Origin: CAJCIY01 sp036379355
GTDB taxonomy: Bacteria > Actinomycetota > Actinomycetes > Mycobacteriales > CAJCIY01
Assembly (NCBI GenBank): GCA_036379355.1
Contig: DASVGV010000111.1
Span: 1-16,644, forward strand
Length of the DNA stretch: 16,644 nucleotides
Direction: 5' to 3'
Both the position numbers and the translations under genes were made by a program. Below are positions 1 through 6,249 of the stretch, in pieces (the stretch's first letter is position 1; each line of letters starts with the position of its first letter). A model generated the notes under the pieces. It saw nothing but the letters and a program-made list of their open reading frames with translations. It was not told where the DNA came from and searched no databases.

Positions 1-1
1 C

Positions 2-145
2 CGACCGGACACGCAGTGGGCCGACCGCCGCCGGTTCAACGCGTTGGCCACGCTGCCAGGGGTGCAGGTACTGCGGTACACGAGCGCCGATCTCGGACGC
101 CTCGAAGCCGTCGTGACTGACGTCCGCCGCGCCCTCCGGTCGTAA
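2..145 (+). CDS. C-terminal end of a DUF559-like (endonuclease-fold) protein, cut by window start
   Basis: Only the last 47 codons are present, in the frame ending with TAA at 143-145. The readable end has WADRRRFNAL, then VQVLRYTSADL, then a helix finishing VRRALRS. This pattern (a helix starting after a W-x-D-x-R motif, a strand with VLR(F/Y)T followed by an acidic or D-L turn, then a final helix) is what I know from the C-termini of actinobacterial DUF559 proteins, which have a Vsr/restriction-endonuclease-like fold and often follow an AbiEi-type N-terminal domain. No catalytic residues are visible because the rest lies outside the window. The gene is convergent with the minus-strand operon that ends at 314. 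The family assignment is inferred from a short piece and could be wrong; the reading frame itself is solid. Confidence 0.55.
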   Translation, partial: RPDTQWADRRRFNALATLPGVQVLRYTSADLGRLEAVVTDVRRALRS

Positions 146-161
146 TCACGCCCCTCCCGAA

Positions 162-224
162 TGTTGATCATGATGTTGCAGTCACCTGTAGGCGCCGAAA
201 GTGACTGCAACATCATGATCAACA
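162..224. terminator. Perfect 24-bp inverted repeat, probable bidirectional terminator
   Basis: Arms 162-185 and 201-224 are exact reverse complements over 24 bases, with a 15-base loop (186-200) containing GGCGCC. The arms are AT-richer than the surroundings and contain TTGATCATGATG and its complement. The repeat lies between two convergent genes (ends at 145 and 314), so an RNA hairpin would form on either transcript. There is no T-tract on either side, as is usual for actinobacterial terminators. It could instead be a dispersed intergenic palindromic repeat. Confidence 0.75.
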
Positions 225-313
225 CGGACAGTGCGAGGGGAGCGCGGCCGGGAGTGGGGGCGGGGAGTGCGGAGCCCGGGAAGGCGGGACGGGCACCGGC
301 GTCGTACGGGCGG

Positions 314-1423
314 TTACTGCGCGCCGAGGGCCACGACCTCGGCAACCTCCGCGTGCCGCGCGCTCTCCTCGGCCACGAAGCGGGCCTTCTCGGCGTCGAT
401 CTGCTCCGCGGTCTCCTCGTCCGTACGCATGAGCGCGTCGAGGTCGAAACCCGCGTAGTCGAGGACGCCCATGTCGGCGTACGCCTTCTGGACCTTCTCG
501 CCCCACAGCCCGATGTCCTTGACGCACGGGACGATCCGCGAGAACAGCAGCGACCGGTACATGTGCATGTACTCGCTGTTCTCCGACAGTTCCTCCATGC
601 GTGCGGCCGGCAGGCCGAACTGCTCCCAGATCTCGCGGCCCTTGAGCCGATCCCGCAGCAGGTAGCAGCCCTCGACGACGAACTCCTCGCGCTCGGCGCG
701 CTCGGCGGTGGTGATGTTGGCGTAGTAGTCCTTCAGCGCGATCCGCCCGAACGCCACGTGCCGCGCCTCGTCCTGCATGATGTAGGCGAGGATCTGCTTG
801 GGCAGCGGCTTGGTCGTCATGTCGCGCAGCAGACCGAATGCCGCGAGGGCCACCCCCTCGATCAGCACCTGCATGCCGAGGTAGGGCATGTCCCAGCGGC
901 TGTCGGACAGCGTGGACGCGAGCAGGTCCTGCAGCGAGGTGTTGATCGGGTACGCGATCCCCATCTTCTCGTGCAGGAACTTCGAGTAGACCTCGACGTG
1001 GCGCGCCTCGTCCATGGTCTGGGTGGCGGCGTAGAACTTCGAGTCGAGGTCCGGCACCGCCTCGACGATGCGGGAGGCGCAGATCATCGCGCCCTGCTCG
1101 CCGTGCAGGAACTGCGACAGCTGCCAGGCGGTCGAATGCCGGTCGAGGTCCTTGCGCTCGGCCTCGGACATCTTGTTCCAGATGTCGGTGCCGTACAGGG
1201 CGTTGGCCTGCTCGGGCAGTCCGAGCGCGTCGTACGGGTCCACCTCCAGGTCCCAGTCGATGCGCTTCGTCGCGTCCCACTGCTTGTCCTTGCCCTTCTG
1301 GTACAGGGCGAGCAGGCGCGCGCGGGGCTCGTCGTACTCCCAGGTGAACTGGGTCGTGCCGGTCATCGGCACCTTCCAGTGGCTGCCGTTCGTGTCCTGC
1401 GTGTAGAGCGGGAAGGTGCTCAT
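314..1423 (-). CDS. Ferritin-like diiron-carboxylate protein (probable oxygenase/oxidase)
   Basis: This is a 369-aa soluble, mostly helical protein. It carries the complete diiron carboxylate ligand set of the ferritin/R2-like superfamily: Glu109 (in HGEQGA), the first DEARH with Glu139 and His142, Glu189 (in IEGVAL), and the second DEARH with Glu219 and His222. Two E-x-x-H pairs spaced about 80 residues apart, each preceded by a lone Glu, are the signature of such four-helix bundles (ribonucleotide reductase R2, AurF-like N-oxygenases, fatty acyl oxidases). No signal peptide or membrane segment is seen. The ATG at 1423-1421 follows AGGAGG at good spacing and overlaps the regulator's TGA (ATGA), so translation is coupled and the TetR protein probably controls it. 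The substrate is unknown; the diiron fold is well supported, the oxygenase role is inferred. Confidence 0.85.
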   Translation of the reverse strand: MSTFPLYTQDTNGSHWKVPMTGTTQFTWEYDEPRARLLALYQKGKDKQWDATKRIDWDLEVDPYDALGLPEQANALYGTDIWNKMSEAERKDLDRHSTAWQLSQFLHGEQGAMICASRIVEAVPDLDSKFYAATQTMDEARHVEVYSKFLHEKMGIAYPINTSLQDLLASTLSDSRWDMPYLGMQVLIEGVALAAFGLLRDMTTKPLPKQILAYIMQDEARHVAFGRIALKDYYANITTAERAEREEFVVEGCYLLRDRLKGREIWEQFGLPAARMEELSENSEYMHMYRSLLFSRIVPCVKDIGLWGEKVQKAYADMGVLDYAGFDLDALMRTDEETAEQIDAEKARFVAEESARHAEVAEVVALGAQ

Positions 1424-2088
1424 GACGTGCCTCCTCGGGCAGTGGTGCGGTCGGCGTCGCGCGGGACGTCGTCAGGTCTGGGGTCGACGCGCCGGAGGAC
1501 CCGGTTCGGTCCGTCCGGGCCGCCGGCGAGGTAGCGCTCGACCAGTCGGCTGACCTGGGCGGCGACGACGTCGGCGGGCTCGTGCGGCAGCAGCAGGTGG
1601 GACTGGACGAAGCGCGCGACCACGTGGACCAGCAGCTGGGTGTCCTCGGGGTCGAGGGTGGGGAAGCGGGCGAGCATGAACGCGGACAGCTCGCTCTGGG
1701 AACGCAGCAGCAGCGAGCCACCGTGCGCGACGAGCAGGCCCACGGTCGCGGTCTCCCCGGTGAGCAGTGCCTTGTGCAGGACGTTGTCGGCGGCCATCCG
1801 CACGGCGGTCCCGGCCGCGGCAGAGACCGCGGCCACGATGTCGTCGCCGTGCGCGTCCAGCTCCTCGAGGACGCGGCGCAGCAGCACGCGGTTCTCGCGG
1901 TCGGCCAGGGCGGTGAGGAGTCCCTCGCGGTTGCCGAACTCGTTGTAGAGCGTCTGGCGCGAGACGCCCGCCCGGGTCGCGACGGTGGCCATCGAGAGCG
2001 TGCCGTCGCCGGCGGTCACGGCGGCGGCCAGGACGTCGAGCGCCTCTTCGCGCACCTGCGCGCGGACCCGCTCGGCGTACGTCGTCAC
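1420..2088 (-). CDS. TetR/AcrR-family transcriptional regulator
   Basis: From the GTG at 2088 this gives 222 aa. Residues 31-61 form the TetR-type helix-turn-helix (LSMATVATRAGVSRQTLYNEF, continuing GNREGL), followed by an all-helical ligand-binding domain of normal length and a charged, poorly conserved tail. The frame is open 144 bases further upstream, but I prefer GTG 2088: a TTGACA/CACAGT promoter sits directly before it with 17-base spacing, and the predicted transcription start falls on or next to this GTG, so the mRNA is probably leaderless. The preceding GGGAGG abuts the GTG and is too close to act as a normal ribosome site. It overlaps the downstream ferritin-like gene by four bases (ATGA). 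The regulator probably represses its own operon through the palindrome at its -10; this is inference. Confidence 0.85.
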   Translation of the reverse strand: MTTYAERVRAQVREEALDVLAAAVTAGDGTLSMATVATRAGVSRQTLYNEFGNREGLLTALADRENRVLLRRVLEELDAHGDDIVAAVSAAAGTAVRMAADNVLHKALLTGETATVGLLVAHGGSLLLRSQSELSAFMLARFPTLDPEDTQLLVHVVARFVQSHLLLPHEPADVVAAQVSRLVERYLAGGPDGPNRVLRRVDPRPDDVPRDADRTTARGGTS

Positions 2089-2094
2089 CTCCCT

Positions 2095-2123
2095 ACTGTG
2101 GACAGTTCCGGCGAGATTGTCAA
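2095..2123 (-). promoter_or_regulatory. Promoter of the TetR/diiron operon with overlapping palindromic operator candidate
   Basis: On the minus strand TTGACA (2123-2118) is a perfect -35 box, followed by a 17-base spacer and CACAGT (2100-2095) as -10. The palindrome ACTGT-GG-ACAGT (2095-2106) lies across the -10 and the spacer edge, a classic position for an autorepressor such as TetR. The -10 end is 6-7 bases from the GTG at 2088, which implies a leaderless transcript. The -35 match is strong; the operator role is inferred. Confidence 0.6.
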
Positions 2124-2307
2124 CGTGGCGAACACGGGCGTTCGATCTGTCCAACGCGCCGTGCGAGATGGCGCCGAGTGCCCGTGAGCATGCCGCCGAA
2201 CGGCAGTGGGCGTGTTCACCCTTTCGCCACAACAGTTCCCCCCTTCTCTGATCCGAAGGAACTAGATGTCACGCCGCAGTGGCGGACATCAGGACAGGAG
2301 GTCGGTC

Positions 2308-2538
2308 ATGAAGCACGCGGACGAGAAGATTGCGGCGCAGGCCGCGGAGACGATCTCCCTCCCCGAGGTTGGTACGGCGGACCGCCCCGACCGGCAGGGC
2401 ATGCAGCTGCTGGCGGCGCACGTGCCGCTGTCACTGCTCCTCGATCTCGCGCAGGGACCGGAGTCCGAGCGGCTCCTCGCGACCGAGGCCCCGACCCTCG
2501 ACGACCTGGCGTGGTTGACGCCGGCGGTCGCGAGCTGA
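2308..2538 (+). CDS. Small hypothetical protein (76 aa)
   Basis: The protein has 76 codons from ATG 2308, chosen because AGGAGG at 2296-2301 lies six bases upstream. An alternative in-frame ATG at 2266 has no ribosome site. The N-terminal third is charged; the centre (residues 31-50) has an amphipathic helix MQLLAAHVPLSLLLDLAQG, followed by an acidic stretch (PESERLLATEAPTLDDL) and the end AWLTPAVAS. It has no cysteines, no signal peptide and no convincing membrane span. It resembles the many short, unnamed actinobacterial proteins with an '(A)H(L/V)PL-LLLDLA' helix, but I know of no assigned function. It is divergent from the TetR operon, with 219 bases between the starts, and it could be a target of that regulator. 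A hairpin follows it at 2551-2586. Confidence 0.7.
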   Translation: MKHADEKIAAQAAETISLPEVGTADRPDRQGMQLLAAHVPLSLLLDLAQGPESERLLATEAPTLDDLAWLTPAVAS

Positions 2539-2550
2539 TCCGACCCCAGC

Positions 2551-2586
2551 GCCGCGACTGAAGGGCTGAACGGCCCAGTCGTCGGC
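2551..2586 (+). terminator. Hairpin after the 76-aa gene, candidate terminator
   Basis: GCCGCGACTG (2551-2560) pairs with CAGTCG-T-CGGC (2576-2586) with a one-base bulge, around a 15-base loop. It begins 12 bases after the stop codon at 2538. No T-tract follows. The position fits a terminator or attenuator before the long leader of the next gene. Confidence 0.45.
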
Positions 2587-2639
2587 GGCGAAAGTTGCTC
2601 CCGACGAACGCGTGACCTCTCCGTAGTCAATCAACTACT

Positions 2640-2900
2640 CTCGGTGACATCGGTCATCCGATCGGTAGTCGTACGGCACCGGGCTCGCCGAGCCACGGAC
2701 CGCACGGCGCCCCCTGACCCGAGCGCCCTTCCGGGCGCACGAGCCCGCGGGGCGAGAGGCACTGATCCGCACGGTCCTCACCGGCGCGCAAGCGCACGGA
2801 GACAACCGGTCGCCTAGACCGTGCGGGGAGCAAATGGCGAGACCGGCTCGTCCCTCGGAGCCACGGCACCAGCCGTGCGAACCGAGGACGGAGCACCACG
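2640..2900 (+). promoter_or_regulatory. Highly structured 5' leader of the LPxTG surface-protein gene
   Basis: The gap between the small gene and the surface-protein start is 362 bases and has no credible reading frame, but it is dense in inverted repeats. ATCGG/CCGAT lies at 2649-2662, GGCTC/GAGCC at 2682-2694, and GCGCCC/GGGCGC with a TTCC loop at 2723-2738. A perfect 10-bp pair, CCGCACGGTC/GACCGTGCGG, lies at 2767-2776 and 2817-2826 and encloses a GCGC-GCAA-GCGC tetraloop hairpin at 2784-2795. A two-tier hairpin at 2853-2887 ends just before the ribosome site GGAG (2890-2893). The last helix is close enough to influence translation. I could not match it to a riboswitch class I know; it may be a regulatory RNA leader or simply GC-rich sequence. 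Confidence 0.4.
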
Positions 2901-4205
2901 ATGGGTATCAGCCACCCACACCCGGCCGGCCGCAGGAGCGGTCCCGGCCGCGCCCTTCTCACCGCCGCCGGCCTCGCGCTGGTCGCGCCTCTGGGCCTCG
3001 CGCTCGTCGGCGCCCTTGCCGGCGCCGGCGCCGCGGAGGCGCACGACAACCAGATCAGCGGCGTCGCGACCTGCGCCACCGACGGCACGTACACGGTCAC
3101 CTGGACGGTCGCCAACGACTACGACCAGGACGACACGGTCAAGGTCGTCGACGCGACCGGCACCCTGCCCGCGCTCTCCCGGTCGGTGATCCCCGCCTCG
3201 ACCGGGAAGCCGTACAACACCGCGACGGCGACGCAGACGTTGCCCGGCACCACCACGAGCGCGTCGATCACCGTCGACGGCACCTGGGCCGACGGCTTCC
3301 AGCGCACGGATACCAACACGCTGGCCCTCGACGGCACCTGCGCCGCGGCGACCCTCGTGACGTCCGCGAGCTCCCCGTCGAGCCCCGCGTCAGGCGCGGC
3401 GTCGAGCGCGGCGCCGGCGAGCACCTTCACGGCGGCCGCTCCCGGCTCCGCCGTACCGGCCGCCGCGGCGGTCTGCCCCGCGACGCCGCTGACCGACCTG
3501 ACGTTCCTGGTCGACGGCACCGTGCAGTACGGGCTCGACGGCGTGCGGATGGGGCAGACGGTGGTGGCCCACTTCACCGTGCCGGCCGGATGCCCCCAGC
3601 AGACGCTGTCGCTGGTCGCGTACCAGGCCCCGGCGGCGACGTTCGACGCAGCGACCGCGTCCCAGCAGGTCCTGGTACAGGCGGACACGGACACGTTCGG
3701 TCCGGGCGCCCACTCGCTGACCGTGACGGCGCCGAGCTGCAACTTCCAGCTCGACTTCGTCTTCGGTGAGCCGATCAAGCACCTGGACGGCAACTCGTAC
3801 AGCAAGGCCGGCGTCCTCGTCAGCGCGGTGAACGGGGGCGGCACGGTGTGCACGCCGCCGACCACTCCTCCGACGACGCCGCCCACGACTCCTCCGACCA
3901 CACCGCCGACCACTCCTCCGACGACACCGCCGACGACTCCTCCGACCACACCGCCGACGACTCCTCCGACCACACCGCCGACGACGCCGCCCGCGCCGCC
4001 CACCACTCCGCCCGCGCCGCCGGCCACCACGCCGCCGGTCACCAACGTGCTGGGCGTCGTGTACACGAAGCCGGTCGCCGGCACCGACCCGGTGCTGCCC
4101 TTCACCGGCAGCAACACGGTCCTGCTGGTCGAGATCGGTGGGGCCCTGGTCGGCATCGGCCTGGTCCTGCGAGGCCTCGGGGGCCGCCGCCGCGTCCGCG
4201 GCTGA
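2901..4205 (+). CDS. Cell-wall-anchored LPxTG surface protein with Pro/Thr stalk
   Basis: This is a 434-aa sortase substrate. Residues 1-47 form a signal peptide: basic start, hydrophobic core LLTAAGLALVAPLGLALVGAL, probable cleavage near AGAAEA. Residues 48-317 are the exposed part. The first segment has a TYTVTWTVAND strand pattern and cysteines that could pair (ATCAT and DGTCA). The second has further cysteines (VCPAT, AGCPQ, PSCNF, TVCTP) and phrases such as LSLVAYQAP and GAHSLTVTAPSC, which I recall from other unnamed actinobacterial surface proteins. Residues 319-362 are eleven PPTT units, then a PPAPP-rich extension. LPFTG at 399-403, a hydrophobic helix to about 426 and the tail GGRRRVRG complete the sorting signal. 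No sortase gene is in the window. Start: GGAG lies seven bases before the ATG. The ligand or adhesive role is unknown. Confidence 0.9.
   Translation: MGISHPHPAGRRSGPGRALLTAAGLALVAPLGLALVGALAGAGAAEAHDNQISGVATCATDGTYTVTWTVANDYDQDDTVKVVDATGTLPALSRSVIPASTGKPYNTATATQTLPGTTTSASITVDGTWADGFQRTDTNTLALDGTCAAATLVTSASSPSSPASGAASSAAPASTFTAAAPGSAVPAAAAVCPATPLTDLTFLVDGTVQYGLDGVRMGQTVVAHFTVPAGCPQQTLSLVAYQAPAATFDAATASQQVLVQADTDTFGPGAHSLTVTAPSCNFQLDFVFGEPIKHLDGNSYSKAGVLVSAVNGGGTVCTPPTTPPTTPPTTPPTTPPTTPPTTPPTTPPTTPPTTPPTTPPTTPPAPPTTPPAPPATTPPVTNVLGVVYTKPVAGTDPVLPFTGSNTVLLVEIGGALVGIGLVLRGLGGRRRVRG
3855..3986 (+). repeat. Coding tandem repeat, 11 x 12 bp (PPTT units)
   Basis: Eleven consecutive 12-base units each encode Pro-Pro-Thr-Thr. 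Synonymous changes alternate so that a 24-base higher-order unit appears; 3927-3950 and 3951-3974 are identical. The PPAPP-rich tail continues to about 4035. The pattern suggests recent expansion by slippage or unequal exchange, so the copy number probably varies between strains. Confidence 0.9.
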
Positions 4206-4227
4206 CGGGCGCGGCGGCCAGGGGGCG

Positions 4228-4260
4228 GCGGCCCGGATCTCTTCCCGAGGTCCGGGCCGC
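4228..4260. terminator. Bidirectional hairpin terminator between convergent genes
   Basis: GCGGCCCGGA (4228-4237) and TCCGGGCCGC (4251-4260) form a perfect 10-bp stem with a 13-base loop. It lies 22 bases after the surface-protein stop and 25 bases beyond the serB stop, so it can end both convergent transcripts. There is no U-tract. Confidence 0.7.
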
Positions 4261-4285
4261 TGACCGCTCTGCGACGGGCCGCGGC

Positions 4286-5500
4286 TCACAGGTCGGCGGC
4301 GACGACCTCCTCGCGGCTGATCCCGAGCAGGAACAGCACGGCGTCGAGGTACGGCACCGACAACCGCGCGTCGGCTGCGGCCGCGACGGCCGGTGAGGCG
4401 TTGAACGCGATTCCGAGCCCGGCGCGCGCGAGCATCTCCAGGTCGTTCGCGCCGTCGCCGACCGCGACGGTCTGCTCGATCGGGACGCCGGCCCGGGCGG
4501 CGAACCGCTCCAGCGCCGCCGCCTTTCCGGCCCGGTCGACGACGGCGCCGACCAGCCGGCCGGTCAGCCGCCCGTCGCGTACCTCGAGCGTGTTCGCGGC
4601 GGCGAAGTCCAGACCCAGGTCGGCGGCCAGCGGCTCGACGATCTGGCTGAAGCCGCCCGAGACGACGCCGACGGTGTAGCCGAGACGGCGGACGGTACGG
4701 ATCAGCGTCCGCGCGCCGGGCATGAGCCGCAGCGCCGCGCGTACCTCGTCGAACGCGGTCTCCGGAACGCCGGCGAGGGTGGCGCACCGCTCCCGCAGGG
4801 AGGCCTCGAAGTCGAGCTCCCCGGCCATCGCCCGCCGCGTGATGGCGGCGACCTGCTCGCCGGACCCGGCGTAGGTGGCGAGCATCTCGATGACCTCGCC
4901 CTGGACGAGCGTCGAGTCGACGTCGAGCACGAGCAGCCGCTTCGCGCGGCGCAGCAGCGTCGCCGGGGACACCGCAACGTCGACACCGGGCGTGCCGGCC
5001 AGCTCCCGCCGCAGCGTGTCGGTGGCCCCGCCGACGACCTGGAGCTCGTACGCGCCCACCGGCCAGGCGGCGAGCCGCTCGATCCGCTCGATGTTCGCGC
5101 CGCTCGCCGCGATCGTCGCCGCGACCCGGCCGAGGGCGCCCGGGGTCACCGGAGCGCCGAGCAACGTGACGTGGTGGCGCACCGGCGGGGGCGGCGCGCT
5201 CGGGTCGCCGGCCAGCGGCTCGTCCTCGTCGCCGGCAGGGCGGACCGACACCTCGAGCCCCTCGAGCAGCGGGACCTCGACCGGCCGCGGGGCGGCGACG
5301 AGCAGGCTGAGCACCAGCCGCCCGTCGACCACCACCTGCTCGGCGTCGAGCAGGGCGACGCCGGGTCCTGCGAGTGCGGCAAGCAGGCCGGCCGTCACCC
5401 CTGGGCGGTCCAGGCCGGTGACCGTGACGAGCTGCCGCTGACCGGGCGGCGCCACCGGCAGCGGCGGCGGGGGCAGTTCGTGGTCCAGCACGACCGCCAT
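4286..5500 (-). CDS. serB: Phosphoserine phosphatase SerB with two N-terminal ACT domains
   Basis: The enzyme hydrolyses O-phospho-L-serine to serine and phosphate, the last step of serine biosynthesis, in the cytoplasm. From ATG 5500 it is 404 aa. Residues about 22-100 and 107-185 are ACT domains (LVTVTGLDRPGVTAGLL; VTLLGAPVTPGALGRVA), which bind amino acids for feedback control. The HAD phosphatase domain follows: motif I DVDST (193-197) with the nucleophile Asp193 and the acid/base Asp195, motif II Ser281 in VVSGGF, motif III Lys326, and motif IV GDGAND (348-353). The length matches mycobacterial SerB2-type enzymes. GGGAGG abuts the ATG with no spacing; a GTG nine bases downstream (5491) would have ideal spacing and may be the real start. 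It is last in the minus-strand cluster, with an 11-base gap after gatD. Confidence 0.95.
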   Translation of the reverse strand: MAVVLDHELPPPPLPVAPPGQRQLVTVTGLDRPGVTAGLLAALAGPGVALLDAEQVVVDGRLVLSLLVAAPRPVEVPLLEGLEVSVRPAGDEDEPLAGDPSAPPPPVRHHVTLLGAPVTPGALGRVAATIAASGANIERIERLAAWPVGAYELQVVGGATDTLRRELAGTPGVDVAVSPATLLRRAKRLLVLDVDSTLVQGEVIEMLATYAGSGEQVAAITRRAMAGELDFEASLRERCATLAGVPETAFDEVRAALRLMPGARTLIRTVRRLGYTVGVVSGGFSQIVEPLAADLGLDFAAANTLEVRDGRLTGRLVGAVVDRAGKAAALERFAARAGVPIEQTVAVGDGANDLEMLARAGLGIAFNASPAVAAAADARLSVPYLDAVLFLLGISREEVVAADL

Positions 5501-5511
5501 CCTCCCGGACG

Positions 5512-6249
5512 TCAGTGCACGCGGGTCTGGCGGGCCCGGGCACGGCGCAGCGCCGCCGCGGGCTCGCCGGCGGGGTCGACCTCCCACGGGGGGAGGGTGC
5601 CGACGACGCCGGTGAGCAGCAGGTCGGCGAGGGCCGGGTTCTGCGCGAGGACCGGCCCGTGCAGGTACGTCGCGAGCACCCGGCCCGCGCCGACCTGTGC
5701 GATGGCCCCATCGACGCCGGGCTGGTCGGGATGGCCGTTGCCGAGCCCGAGTCGCACGGCGCCGAACGGCGAGGCGTCCGGCCCGAGCAGCGTGCGTCCG
5801 CCGTGGTTCTCGTACCCGTAGAGCAGCGGCAGGCCGAGCGTCGGGTCCGCCGCGACGACGAGGTCGCCGACCGCGCGTGGAGTCCCCGGGACGGTGTCGA
5901 GGTCGACGAGCTCGGCCCCCGCGTGCCGCCGCCCGTCGGTGCCGGGGAACCCGGCGCCGAGAACCTGGAGGCCTGCGCAGACCGCCAGCACCGTGGCCCC
6001 GCCCTCGACCGCCCGGCGCAGCCCGGGGCTGGCCCGGGTGCCGGCGGCGGCCAGCGCCTGAGGGTCGTCCTCGCCCCCGCCGTACAGGTAGATGTCGAGA
6101 CCCGCCGGTACGGGTGTCCCGGCGCGGATCTCGACGACCTCGGCGGCCAGCCCGCGCCAGCGGGCACGGGCGGCGAGGACAAGGGCGTTGCCCCCGTCGC
6201 CGTACGTGCCCAGCAGCTCCGGGTAGACCAGGGCGATCCGGATGGTCAC
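5512..6249 (-). CDS. gatD: Lipid II isoglutaminyl synthase, glutaminase subunit GatD
   Basis: This 245-aa class-I glutamine amidotransferase (CobB/CobQ-like) hydrolyses glutamine and passes ammonia to MurT, which amidates D-glutamate of the lipid II stem peptide to D-isoglutamine on the inner membrane face. The sequence shows the family start IALVYPELLGTYGDGGN, the GGGEDD loop (57-62), the nucleophile Cys91 in LAVCAGLQVLG, and His197 in TYLHGPVLAQNPALAD. As in the known family, the Glu of the usual triad is missing and the third residue is thought to come from MurT. The GTG start (6249) overlaps the murT stop in GTGA, which gives tight co-translation of the two subunits. Confidence 0.95.
   Translation of the reverse strand: MTIRIALVYPELLGTYGDGGNALVLAARARWRGLAAEVVEIRAGTPVPAGLDIYLYGGGEDDPQALAAAGTRASPGLRRAVEGGATVLAVCAGLQVLGAGFPGTDGRRHAGAELVDLDTVPGTPRAVGDLVVAADPTLGLPLLYGYENHGGRTLLGPDASPFGAVRLGLGNGHPDQPGVDGAIAQVGAGRVLATYLHGPVLAQNPALADLLLTGVVGTLPPWEVDPAGEPAAALRRARARQTRVH

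Noticed and set aside
2178..2307. Upstream start of the 76-aa gene at 2266, or another frame from 2178.
   Set aside because: Neither has a ribosome site, whereas ATG 2308 has AGGAGG at six bases.
2640..2900. Match to the c-di-AMP (ydaO) or c-di-GMP (GEMM) riboswitch.
   Set aside because: The conserved cores I know for these classes (the GGGGTGAAT and CCGAACCCG type, or GGCAAACC and GGACGCAAAGCC) are absent. Only a tetraloop hairpin is shared, so I leave the class open.
3855..4035. Possible CRISPR-like or minisatellite array.
   Set aside because: Units are contiguous 12-mers with no spacers and lie within a coding frame.
3848..4156. Asp/His/Ser-rich frame on plus and Gly-Gly-Val-Val repeat frame on minus at the PPTT region.
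   Set aside because: Both are out-of-frame readings of the same 12-base coding repeat. The real frame has the signal peptide and the sorting signal.
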